Origin: a virus
Virus record (IMG/VR): IMGVR_UViG_3300044911_002571
Coordinates: 1-38,650 of that record
Strand: one strand, 5' to 3'
Length of the DNA: 38,650 bases
Made by a program: the position numbers and the translations under genes. Below the pieces are notes generated by a model that ran no database searches, was not told where the DNA came from, and worked only from the letters and a program-made list of their open reading frames with translations. Below are positions 15,821-22,940 of the stretch, in pieces (positions within the stretch are counted from its first letter, which is position 1; every line of letters begins with the position of its first letter).

Positions 15821-16273
15821 TCAGTAGTTGTCGGTGAGGTACACGACGAGCTTGCCGATCGGCACGACGACGCCAGTGCCGCCCTTGGTGATCTCGAAGC
15901 TGAGCTGACTCAGCGCCGTGACCGTGGCGTCGGCAGAGACGACGGTGAGAGGCACGGGAACCCACGCGGTGAAGTTGCCGGTACCCGTGATCGCCGTCGT
16001 CGCGCTGGCCACGGTGGTCTTGCTGCCGCCACCCGCCGCGCGCTTGCTGACGATGATCGTCGCGTTGTTCGTGTTGTCCGCGGTGAGCGATGCAGCCGGG
16101 ACGAAGTACGCGGCGAGCACGCGGCTCGAGCGTCGCGCCATGCCGACGGGGACCTCGGACGTTGCCGTCGAGGCCGCGCCGTCGGCGGCAGTCTTGAGGT
16201 GGTCGAACACGACCACCTGGTCATTGGTGCTCGCGAGGAGCTTGCCGATTGTGTGTGCCTGCTGGGCGCTCAT
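15821..16273 (-). CDS. Phage structural protein of unknown function (150 aa)
   Basis: ATG start overlapping the upstream stop by 4 nt. A beta-rich sequence (DQVVVFDHLKTAADGA, NATIIVSKRAAGGGS, AWVPVPLTVVSADA, SFEITKGGTGVVVPIGKLV) without charge clusters. Located between capsid and neck genes, so probably a head accessory or decoration protein. No family recognised. Confidence 0.6.
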   Translation of the reverse strand: MSAQQAHTIGKLLASTNDQVVVFDHLKTAADGAASTATSEVPVGMARRSSRVLAAYFVPAASLTADNTNNATIIVSKRAAGGGSKTTVASATTAITGTGNFTAWVPVPLTVVSADATVTALSQLSFEITKGGTGVVVPIGKLVVYLTDNY

Positions 16274-16449
16274 GGCTTCCCCTTCTTGCTCGAGGTGGAC
16301 GCGTTGACGCTCCCGCTCGCGCTGTCGGCGTCGCGAACGACTCCGGCGCTCACGAGAGACACTCCGATCTCGGGCGAGACGTTGATCGTCACGCCAGCAT
16401 CGAAGCGCCGCTCAGCGAAGAGCATCGGGCGGAGGAGCGTCACTCGCAT
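16270..16449 (-). CDS. Small phage head-region protein (59 aa)
   Basis: From ATG 16447-16449 (a GTG one codon upstream is also possible); it overlaps the capsid gene's stop by 1 nt. The start RVTLLRPMLFAERRFDAG, followed by VSPEIGVSLVSAGVVRDAD, matches a small protein often found just after phage capsid genes (a short beta protein followed by a Lys-rich tail). Function not known. Confidence 0.7.
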   Translation of the reverse strand: MRVTLLRPMLFAERRFDAGVTINVSPEIGVSLVSAGVVRDADSASGSVNASTSSKKGKP

Positions 16450-17384
16450 CACGCGACGCTCGTGATGAGGGTGGCCATGTCGTTCTGCGGGAGCACCTCG
16501 TCATCCGAGTGCTCGGCCTGGATCATCACCGAGCCGCCGGGGCCGATGTGCGGGGCCGCGTACTCACGCACGCGCACCTGACCGCCGAGGCGGAACGTGC
16601 ACGCGAACGACTCGATGTCCTTGCCGCTCGGGTTGAGCGGAACGCGCGCGATGCCGAACACGGTCGTGCCCCAGACTCGCGAGTAGCTGCCGCTCGCCGC
16701 GCCGGGGTTGGCCGTGTCGCGCTGAGCGTCCGAGACCGCGAGCTCGTCGCAGTCGAAGAACTCGCCGAACTCGGCGCGGCTGATCATGCCGCTCGTCGCG
16801 CCCTTGAGCGCCAGGAGCTGCGGGTGCACGCGGAGCGTGTGCCACACGTCGATGCTGCACCACGCCACGAGTCGCGACTCCTCGGAGCTCGGCGCGATGC
16901 GGCGGATCGCCGTGAGGATGTCGTCGACCGGCGTCGCCGTGGTCTTGTTCGCCCACACCGCCGACGCCGCTGCCGTCGAGGCGTAGTTGCCGGTGGTCGT
17001 GAACTGCGTCGCCACGCGGAACTCGCGCGCGAGGAGCAGGCTGTTCATCAGCTGCTGCGTCTTGCCCTGGCGCGGGTCGAGTGGCCCGTTGTTGGCGTCG
17101 AGGTCCGCGGAGTTGATCGGGAGCTTGAGGCCGTAGTCGACCACCTTGAAGGTGCTCGAGCTGACGTTGTAGATGCCACTCCGCGCCTCGGTCTCCGGCC
17201 CGAACACGGCCTCGAGGATGTTCGTCGCGTCACGGCGCGAGCGCGTGCGGAACGTGTCCGAACGCATGTCGCAGGACACGACGGGGGAGAGGAGATCGGC
17301 GATGTACTTGCCGTTCTTGTACCCGGTCGCGAAGTCGGTCAGACCGGGATTGATGTGGGCTTCCGAGACGTATGCGCCAGCCAT
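16449..17384 (-). CDS. Major capsid protein
   Basis: 311 residues, ATG start with AAAGGA ribosome-binding site. The sequence has the pattern of the E/HK97-fold capsid proteins of Mu-like phages: an N-terminal INPGLTDFATGYKNG, SDTFRTRSRRDATNILE, LKLPINSADLDANN, then a helical spine region around AREFRVATQFTTTGNY, VDDILTAIRRIAPSSEE and a late RVREYAAPHIGPGGS. The cement protein and the protease/scaffold are encoded just upstream and the small head proteins downstream, the normal head order. Confidence 0.88.
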   Translation of the reverse strand: MAGAYVSEAHINPGLTDFATGYKNGKYIADLLSPVVSCDMRSDTFRTRSRRDATNILEAVFGPETEARSGIYNVSSSTFKVVDYGLKLPINSADLDANNGPLDPRQGKTQQLMNSLLLAREFRVATQFTTTGNYASTAAASAVWANKTTATPVDDILTAIRRIAPSSEESRLVAWCSIDVWHTLRVHPQLLALKGATSGMISRAEFGEFFDCDELAVSDAQRDTANPGAASGSYSRVWGTTVFGIARVPLNPSGKDIESFACTFRLGGQVRVREYAAPHIGPGGSVMIQAEHSDDEVLPQNDMATLITSVA

Positions 17385-17418
17385 GATGGTTGGTCCTTTC
17401 TGCTGCTGAGCGCGTCGC

Positions 17419-17802
17419 TCAGATGAACTGAATCTTCAGGTCGACGAGGATGATGTCGCCGTCGGCGGTGCTCGCGGCGCAGGCCATGCCGAGAACCATC
17501 GAGGGCGAGCCCGTGGTCTTGCGCGCGAACCCGTCCGTGCCCTCGGCGATCAACTCGTCACCGATGACGATGGCGGCGGCGTTGCCGTCCACGCGCACCG
17601 GGTATTCACCGCACTTGGCGATCTGCACCGGATCGCCAGCGGACGCCGAGTGCATCGTCACGCCGTAGATGAGGCCGCCCGCGCCAGACGGATAGACCAC
17701 CTGCGCTGCGTCGGTGTGGAGCGCAACGAGGCGGTTCGCCTCGACTGCGACGTTGGCGATCTTGGTCACTGCGCCGTTGACGGCGCCGCCCGTGTAGCTC
17801 AT
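17419..17802 (-). CDS. DUF2190 capsid cement (decoration) protein
   Basis: 127 residues, ATG start with a strong AGAAGGAG ribosome-binding site. The small glycine-rich beta-barrel pattern (KIANVAVEANRLVALHT, GDPVQIAKCGEYPVRVDG, IVIGDELIAEGTDGFARK, MVLGMACAAST) matches the DUF2190/RecA-like cement family, which binds the capsid surface. It is encoded directly before the capsid gene, as usual. Confidence 0.85.
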   Translation of the reverse strand: MSYTGGAVNGAVTKIANVAVEANRLVALHTDAAQVVYPSGAGGLIYGVTMHSASAGDPVQIAKCGEYPVRVDGNAAAIVIGDELIAEGTDGFARKTTGSPSMVLGMACAASTADGDIILVDLKIQFI

Positions 17803-17829
17803 GTGCTGTCTCCTTCTCTGCTCGCGCCG

Positions 17830-19350
17830 TCAGCGCGTGGTCTCGAAGAGGTGCGGGTGCTTTGCCTGCGCTCGACGCAGTGCGGTGGCCCTGACCTCGT
17901 TGGGGCCGTACTTCGGGAACTCCCGACGCACGCCCTCCTCCTCGGCGGCGCGAGCCTCCGAGACGGTCTGCGGAACGCTCGCGTCCGCGCGCGCGTGACG
18001 CGAGAACACATCGCCAGTCGGCACGGTGGACGAGCGGAGCGCGTTGACGATCATCCGCTCACGGACGGCCGTGTCCTGGATTGCCAGCGTGTCGGCGACG
18101 AGCTGCTCGAGCTGCTCGCCGCTCAACGTGGCCTTGGCCTCGACGGCGCGGCGCTGGATGGCCTCGCGCGTGTCGCGCTTGGCGACCTCGGCGCGCAGAC
18201 TGGCCACCTCGGCGCGCAGCGCGGGGAGAGCCGTGAGCGCGGCGCGGGCCGCAGTCGCGTCCTGCTGCGACATCGCCGCAGCGTCCGCGCCAGCATCGGC
18301 CGCGGGAGCGCCCTGGCCGAGCGCGCCCTTGAACGCCGCGAGCGACGCCGTGAAGAGGTCGAGCAGCTCACTCGGCGACGCCTCGGGCTTGCCGAAGAGA
18401 TCCTGCATGCCGCCGACGACGCTCGACGCGAACGCCTCGAGCGCGGCCTGGTCCTCGAGACCGGGCACCGCCCGCCTGACGGGCGCGTCGGCTGGAGTCT
18501 TCTGCTCGGGCGGAGTCGTGGCGGACATGGCTTCCGCGGGCGGCGGCGCAGCCGGATTGCCGGCCTGCTCCAGAGCCTTCTCGGTCTTCGCCGCGCTCTT
18601 GATCGCCGCGAGCGCGTCCATCACGGGAGACGCGTAGGACTCGGCGCTCATCTCGTCCTCGACGCTCACGCCGAGCGTGGCTGCGATCTTGGCGAGCAGG
18701 TCGAGAGCAGGGCCGCGAGCGTGCTTCTTGTCGGACATCGTGAGCCTCATCGATCGGAAGTGGATGCCCGCAGTCGCGCGGACGGAGTTGTTGGGTGCCA
18801 GTCCCTCGACAGCCGGAACGTTGGTCAGCGCGTGCTGGAGGAGTCGGCCGTCAGACGAGAAGCCGATCGACCCGTAGGCGAGGCGACCAGAGTCGATGTC
18901 GCGCGCCACGTCGGGCGAGGTCTCGGCGTAGACGTAGAGATGCCAGCGGCCGGCGCGGTCCTGCACCTCGACGCCCGTGTGCACGTAGCCGTCAGAGCGC
19001 GTCTCGGTCGCGCTCAGCTGCGAGTGCGCGGGTGACGTGCCGCCATCCATCGGCGCAGGGCTGCCCGCGTTGAGGCGCGCAGCCATCGTCGCGATGAGGT
19101 CGCGAGTGACCTGCGAGCCATCGGGCGCGGGCGCGCTCTCCTCGGCCGTCGCATCAAGCCAGCGCCACTGACCGTTCTCGCGGCCCGACTCGTCGCGCAG
19201 GATGCCGCGCTTCGGGCGGTAGTCGTTGTCGCTCAGCAGCGAGTCGAGCGCGGCGCGAAGCGTGGGATACGCCTCGCCAGCGTCGGCGTCGCGAAGGCGC
19301 ACCTCTGCTCCGCCCTTGGTCTCGACGACGACGAGCGGGAGAGTGGGCAT
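17830..19350 (-). CDS. Mu gpI-like prohead protease / scaffold protein
   Basis: 506 residues from ATG 19348-19350, preceded by GAGGTG; an in-frame GTG 36 nt upstream would run into the tRNA gene. The N-terminal third (GYVHTGVEVQDRAGRW, YGSIGFSSDGRLLQHALTNVPAVEGL-type region at about residues 120-180) matches the Mu gpI prohead protease family, with a Ser and a His in the expected places. The C-terminal two thirds are Ala/Glu-rich and helical (ALPALRAEVASLRAEVAKR), the scaffold part that is removed during maturation. Encoded between minor head and cement genes, as in Mu and relatives. Confidence 0.85.
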   Translation of the reverse strand: MPTLPLVVVETKGGAEVRLRDADAGEAYPTLRAALDSLLSDNDYRPKRGILRDESGRENGQWRWLDATAEESAPAPDGSQVTRDLIATMAARLNAGSPAPMDGGTSPAHSQLSATETRSDGYVHTGVEVQDRAGRWHLYVYAETSPDVARDIDSGRLAYGSIGFSSDGRLLQHALTNVPAVEGLAPNNSVRATAGIHFRSMRLTMSDKKHARGPALDLLAKIAATLGVSVEDEMSAESYASPVMDALAAIKSAAKTEKALEQAGNPAAPPPAEAMSATTPPEQKTPADAPVRRAVPGLEDQAALEAFASSVVGGMQDLFGKPEASPSELLDLFTASLAAFKGALGQGAPAADAGADAAAMSQQDATAARAALTALPALRAEVASLRAEVAKRDTREAIQRRAVEAKATLSGEQLEQLVADTLAIQDTAVRERMIVNALRSSTVPTGDVFSRHARADASVPQTVSEARAAEEEGVRREFPKYGPNEVRATALRRAQAKHPHLFETTR

Positions 19351-19365
19351 GTGCACCTCAAGCGA

Positions 19366-19438
19366 TTGCGGAGACGGGAATTGCACCCGTGCGTGGCCGG
19401 CTTATGAGGCCGGTGCGTTGCTACTTCGCCACTCCGCG
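19366..19438 (-). tRNA. tRNA-Met (CAT), initiator-like acceptor end
   Basis: 73 nt fold as a cloverleaf. Acceptor CGCGGAG / CTCCGCA gives six pairs and a C1:A72 mismatch, the hallmark of bacterial initiator tRNA. The anticodon stem is CCGGC/GCCGG with loop CTCATAA (anticodon CAT); the T stem is ACGGG/CCCGT with loop TGCAATT; the D stem has three pairs and the D loop lacks the usual GG. The discriminator is A and CCA is not encoded. The anticodon stem lacks the three G:C pairs of true initiators, so it may be an elongator or an Ile2 tRNA (lysidine-modified CAT). It lies 15 nt before the protease gene. Confidence 0.65.
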
Positions 19439-19489
19439 ATAGGCCGCCGAGATTACGGATGCGCGAGCGCAGAGCCGTCGGCGGGCTTG

Positions 19490-21163
19490 TCAGTCAGCGA
19501 GCGGGCCGGGAGCGGACTCCCAGCCAGCATCCGGCGTCACGCCAGCGATGCGGCCCTCGGTGAGCATGTAGCCGCGCGCCTCGAACTGCCTCGCGCTGAT
19601 CGTGGTCAGCGAGCAACGACAGTTGCTCGTGATGATTCCGTTCGCCCCTATCCAGCTGAAAGGCGACTGGAGGTCGAACACATGTCCAGAGAACGAATGG
19701 CGCTTGACGCTGACTACCTTGTCCGTGCCTACGAGGCCGGAGCCTCTGAGAAGAAGCTCGCTGACGAACTTGGCGTCTCGCGCAGTGCCATCAGGCGCAG
19801 ACTGGTCGCGCGCAACGTGAAGCCGCGAGGCCGCTCCGAAGCGGAGCTGCTGAAGTGGTCCGCCATCAAGCGAGACAGAGCCCTCGTCGAGCGCCAGTGC
19901 GGCAGAGCGTGGAATGCCGCGAGGGGTCGAGTCCACACGCTTGAGGAGCGCGTCGCCAGAGCTGCCAGCGGCGGACGCCTCATCGGCAAGCACGAGGACA
20001 CAATCGCCGGTCTGCTCGACGCCGCTGGCTGTGCCGTGGAGCGCCAGTTTGCCTGGGGCCCCTACAACATCGATCTGGCCGCGCATGAAGCGCGCGTCGC
20101 CATCGAAGTCGTTGGGACTCCACCCGTCCACGCTGGCCGAGATAGAGTCCGCGAACGCACCGAATACCTGCTCAATGGCGGCTGGTGCGTGCTCTTTGTC
20201 TACGTTGGTCCACTGTGGGGTCGCCGCACCGTTGAGATCGACGGTGCGTTCGTAACAAACGAGATCGTCTCCCTCGTGGAGAGAGCCCGCCGCAACGAAC
20301 CCGTTCACGGTTGCTATCGGGTGATTCGGGGTGACGGGGAGCCGACGGCCATGCTCCGTAAGTACCTCAACAATCTCCCCGTCGTACCAAGCGCGGTAGG
20401 CGCCGTCGAAGGTGCCCTCAACGACAACGCCTGACGGGAAGCATCGGAAGCCGAGCGGGGGCGCGTAGTACGCGGCCTCGTCGGTGCCCTGCCGGAACAC
20501 GCGGCCGTGAAGCGCGCGGTGCATCGGCCGGACGGCCTCGTCGCCAGCGGTCACGTAGCGAAGGAAGGGGCGCAGCGCGGCGACGTCGGGATCGTTGACG
20601 GCCTGCCATCGGCCAGCGCCGTACGACGTCGCGACGTTCGTTCGCACGACGGTCTCGAGGTAGTGCGGACTCGCGGGCGCGATGCCCATCGCTCGCACCT
20701 CGTCACGCTCCGCAGCGCGGATCGCCTCGTACACCTCGTCGGTGGTGAGGTCTTGCTCGAGAAGCCGCGCGATGCTTGTGCGTGCCACTTCGCGCAGACG
20801 CTCTGTCGCGAGACGCCGCGCCACGAAGCCACCTTCACGGTAGCGGTCACGCAGCGCGTCGAACTCCTCTTCGGAGATCAGCCGCTTCGCGCGGAAGAAC
20901 GCAACCGCGTCGTCGAACGGCATCGCCAAGAACGGCGACTCACGGCGCGAGGTGACGGCGCGTGCTGCGCTGTCGCTGTCCTCTGCGAGCTCGACCTCAC
21001 GCACCATCAACTGGCCGCCGAGCGCCGCTTGAAACGACGTGCGGTAGAGCAGGCCCGCGAGCCTGTCGTCGGTCTGGAGCTGGTCGGCCCAGCGGGCCAC
21101 CACCTCGTCGATGTCACTCGGACCACGCAGCGAGCGCGCGTGCGCCGCGAGCAGGTCGAGCAT
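19490..21163 (-). CDS. Minor head protein (Mu gpF / SPP1 gp7 family) interrupted by an intein
   Basis: 557 residues from ATG 21161-21163; the same frame is protein-like to ~21325 with no start codon, so the N-terminus is unsettled (see the slippery site). N-extein motifs: EEEFDALRDRYREGGF, VVRTNVATSYGAGRWQ and TAGDEAVRPMHRALHG, the signature of the Phage_Mu_F family, which helps in head assembly and DNA delivery. After PPLGFR a 274-residue intein begins (residues 241-514), and the C-extein resumes with CRCSLTTISARQF. Thus the intein sits in the conserved Cys-rich end of the domain. Downstream of the portal gene and upstream of the protease gene. Confidence 0.88.
   Translation of the reverse strand: MLDLLAAHARSLRGPSDIDEVVARWADQLQTDDRLAGLLYRTSFQAALGGQLMVREVELAEDSDSAARAVTSRRESPFLAMPFDDAVAFFRAKRLISEEEFDALRDRYREGGFVARRLATERLREVARTSIARLLEQDLTTDEVYEAIRAAERDEVRAMGIAPASPHYLETVVRTNVATSYGAGRWQAVNDPDVAALRPFLRYVTAGDEAVRPMHRALHGRVFRQGTDEAAYYAPPLGFRCFPSGVVVEGTFDGAYRAWYDGEIVEVLTEHGRRLPVTPNHPIATVNGFVAAGSLHEGDDLVCYERTVDLNGAATPQWTNVDKEHAPAAIEQVFGAFADSISASVDGWSPNDFDGDARFMRGQIDVVGAPGKLALHGTASGVEQTGDCVLVLADEASAAGSSGDALLKRVDSTPRGIPRSAALALDEGSVSLDGGPLQQLRFGAASRLHVARDQSAPDGTARDAKFVSELLLRGSGLVGTDKVVSVKRHSFSGHVFDLQSPFSWIGANGIITSNCRCSLTTISARQFEARGYMLTEGRIAGVTPDAGWESAPGPLAD
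19622..20443 (-). mobile_element. Intein, 274 residues, inside the minor head gene
   Basis: Residue 1 is Cys in block A (CFPSGVVVEGTFDGA). Block B is RLPVTPNHPIATVNGF with the TxxH motif (T38, H41) and a following LHEGDDL. Near the C-terminus, DKVVSVKRHSFSGHVFDLQS matches block F, and NGIITSN is block G, ending in Asn274 with Cys as the +1 residue. The penultimate residue is Ser, not His, which occurs in active inteins. About 180 residues separate blocks B and F; they contain no LAGLIDADG or HNH motif. Instead the opposite strand carries a homing endonuclease gene. Because reading is continuous, splicing would be in cis. The intein is 822 nt, in frame with both exteins. Confidence 0.92.
19682..20434 (+). 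CDS. HTH + EDxHD (Vsr-like) homing endonuclease, antisense within the intein
   Basis: 250 residues. ATG 19682-19684 follows a perfect GGAGGT (19669-19674) at 7 nt. An N-terminal helix-turn-helix is visible at residues ~20-48 (ASEKKLADELGVSRSAIRRR). The nuclease core has E105, then PYNIDLAAHEARVAIEV (D131, E142), then PPVHAGRDR (H150, D154) and NGGWCVLFVYV, the arrangement of EDxHD/Vsr-like homing endonucleases known from phage introns and from genes between split inteins. The C-terminal PVHGCYRVIRGDGEPTA is also recalled from such proteins. The frame is in exact codon register with intein residues 254 to 4; its stop complements intein Ser4. It opposes the late operon's direction. Confidence 0.85.
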   Translation: MSRERMALDADYLVRAYEAGASEKKLADELGVSRSAIRRRLVARNVKPRGRSEAELLKWSAIKRDRALVERQCGRAWNAARGRVHTLEERVARAASGGRLIGKHEDTIAGLLDAAGCAVERQFAWGPYNIDLAAHEARVAIEVVGTPPVHAGRDRVRERTEYLLNGGWCVLFVYVGPLWGRRTVEIDGAFVTNEIVSLVERARRNEPVHGCYRVIRGDGEPTAMLRKYLNNLPVVPSAVGAVEGALNDNA

Positions 21164-21204
21164 CGAGCGGCCGAGAGACGCGCTCTCGAGGAGCGCCTCA
21201 GCGG

Positions 21205-22638
21205 CTAGTGCGCCCGGTCGTCCGACGACTGCCTGAGCAGTCGCGCGAGCGGATGCGTCGAGGTCTGCGACGTCGCCCCACTCGGCGTCATCGCGGCCCT
21301 CGGAAAAGGGACCTCCGCAGACGCACCCCCCGGCGCGCTTGTGGAGGCTGGGAGGGAAAGAGGCGACCCGCTGTACGCGGGCGGAAGCTGTGGCGCGGCG
21401 AACGCGTCGCCGCCGTCGATCGCGTCGTAGCCGTTCGACGTGCGGAGCTCGTTCTTCGTGCAGAGACCGGCCTGGTACTCCGCGACGCTCCACGGGCGCT
21501 GCGCCTGCACTGCCGTCTCGATGACTGGCACGACGGCGCCGGGGCGATTGAAACGCACGAGCGGCGCGAGCCACTGATCGCAGATCGTCTCGTCGAGCTC
21601 GGTGAGGTCGGCCGCGAGGATGTCGCCGCGCACCTGCGCTTGCGCCTGGCTGCCGTACGTCTGCGCGTCCTTGACCTCGATGCTGAGGTTGCCGCCGAGT
21701 AGCGAGACCGCGTACTCCGTGTTGCAGTAGTCCGCGAACAGCTTGTGCAGTTCGGGGTAGAGCGAGACGGGGATCTCGTTGATCTCGACGCCCGTGCGGA
21801 ACGCCGCGCGCCACGTCGAGGACAACTGCCCAAGCTGGTCAACCACCTCGTCAAGCATCGTCGTGGACGTGCTCGGGTCGTTGACCACGCCGTACAGCTG
21901 CGGCTGGCCGTACCGCTCGATCATCTCGAGCCACCAGCGCAGCCCGAACCGCTTCGCGAGCGCGAGCGCGAGGAGCGGACGCAGCGCGCCGCGCTTCTGG
22001 AGACGTAGATGCACGCCGCCCGTTGGGCTGTGCACGATGAACTTGTGCGGCCACGAGGACAGCGGCTTGCCGTGGCACTCCGCGCCAGGCTCGTACACGC
22101 ACAACTCGCCGTACTCATCGACGGAGAGGCGCGTGGGATCGATGGGGCGCGGACGCGAGACGACCCACCCGCGCGAATCGAGCTGCCAGTCGTGCTCGAG
22201 GACGCCGACGCCGCGGAGGATGCCCTGCGCAAGCTCGGCGCGACGACGCGCGAAGCCAGGCGTCTCGTAGAGGATCGTCGAGACCGACTGCGCCGTTGCG
22301 AGCGCGTCGCGGTCCTGCTCGTAGCCGACCGGTGGGCGCACTGCCCAGCGCCTCGACGTGATCGCGTGAATGCGCGCAGCGGACACGCCACGAAGGCGCG
22401 AGTCACGCACGAGCGCGCCCTCGTAGATGGCCTGTAGCGGCGAGATCGTGCCGACGTCAGCGGAGCGCAGTGCGCTCACGAGCTGCTGGCCAGCGTTGAC
22501 CTCGTACTCCATCGGATCGCTGACCTGCCGCGACGTGCGAGGCACGCCGTACACGCGACCGACGGGAGCGCCGCCGCTGAGCGTCAGCGGGGCGGCTGCC
22601 GCGCGCTTGCTCCACGGGAGCCAGTCGGTCCACGCCAT
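21205..22638 (-). CDS. Portal protein (Mu gp29-like, DUF935)
   Basis: 477 residues, ATG start preceded by GGAGG. Family motifs: RRWAVRPPVGYEQDRDAL, GVLEHDWQLDSRGWVV, LRWWLEMIERYGQPQLYGVV and ADYCNTEYAVSLLGGNLSIE, typical of DUF935 portals, which form the DNA entry ring of the head. The last ~40 residues after the G6 tract (21326-21331) look unlike a family C-terminus, while the -1 frame at that place continues as CVCGGPFSEG and joins the minor head protein. So the annotated end at 21205 may be one of two products. Confidence 0.88.
   Translation of the reverse strand: MAWTDWLPWSKRAAAAPLTLSGGAPVGRVYGVPRTSRQVSDPMEYEVNAGQQLVSALRSADVGTISPLQAIYEGALVRDSRLRGVSAARIHAITSRRWAVRPPVGYEQDRDALATAQSVSTILYETPGFARRRAELAQGILRGVGVLEHDWQLDSRGWVVSRPRPIDPTRLSVDEYGELCVYEPGAECHGKPLSSWPHKFIVHSPTGGVHLRLQKRGALRPLLALALAKRFGLRWWLEMIERYGQPQLYGVVNDPSTSTTMLDEVVDQLGQLSSTWRAAFRTGVEINEIPVSLYPELHKLFADYCNTEYAVSLLGGNLSIEVKDAQTYGSQAQAQVRGDILAADLTELDETICDQWLAPLVRFNRPGAVVPVIETAVQAQRPWSVAEYQAGLCTKNELRTSNGYDAIDGGDAFAAPQLPPAYSGSPLSLPASTSAPGGASAEVPFPRAAMTPSGATSQTSTHPLARLLRQSSDDRAH
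21325..21331 (-). promoter_or_regulatory. Slippery heptamer GGGGGGT at portal 3' end
   Basis: In portal frame the sequence is G GGG GGT, a formally perfect X XXY YYZ heptamer. A -1 slip continues as TGC GTC TGC into the minor head frame, which has no start codon until 21163 although it looks coding from here. It could be a programmed -1 site making a portal-minor head fusion, or a homopolymer length error. Evidence is sequence only. Confidence 0.45.
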
Positions 22639-22793
22639 GACGCCTCCACGCGCCGCAGGCGCACCGTAAGCGGCTCAACGCGTCCTGGGGAGGTGGTGGG
22701 TGGGCCAGGTCGCGCGAGCCTACCCAAGAGAGGCACGAAAACGGACCTATTGCCAACGGACGAGAGCGGCAGAGTGCGGCAATCAGCGGCGAG
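22639..22793. other. Gap of 155 nt upstream of portal gene
   Basis: The longest non-coding stretch inside the leftward operon. It holds the portal ribosome-binding site (GGAGG at 22642-22646) and is a likely place for a late promoter or terminator, but I found no convincing -35/-10 pair or strong hairpin. Confidence 0.4.
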
Positions 22794-22940
22794 TCATCGC
22801 TCGGCTACATCGCGCATCATGTCAGCGAGCGCCGACAGCGCTGACACCCGCGTCAGCCATCGACCACGCACACGCACGCCCTCGACGCTGACACGCCACC
22901 AACCGTCACGGTCGCGCACGAGTCGGATGTCGACGATCAC
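22794..22940 (-). CDS. Small protein of 48 aa
   Basis: GTG 22938-22940 overlaps the upstream TGA by 4 nt, the usual coupling in this operon. Translation reads VIVDIRLVRDRDGWWRVSVE, then GVRVRGRWLTRVSALSALAD and a short helix to the stop. A beta hairpin followed by a helix is likely. No family recognised; the overlap and the plausible composition support it as a real gene. Confidence 0.55.
   Translation of the reverse strand: MIVDIRLVRDRDGWWRVSVEGVRVRGRWLTRVSALSALADMMRDVAER

Noticed and set aside
19226-19681. Upstream extension of the endonuclease frame on the plus strand
   Set aside because: It runs antisense through the protease start and the tRNA and has no motif. ATG 19682 with GGAGGT is the clear start.
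21164-21814. ATG-started extension of the minor head frame upstream to 21814
   Set aside because: The upstream part overlaps the portal gene and is an arginine-rich shadow; only ~55 codons before 21163 look coding and these have no start codon.
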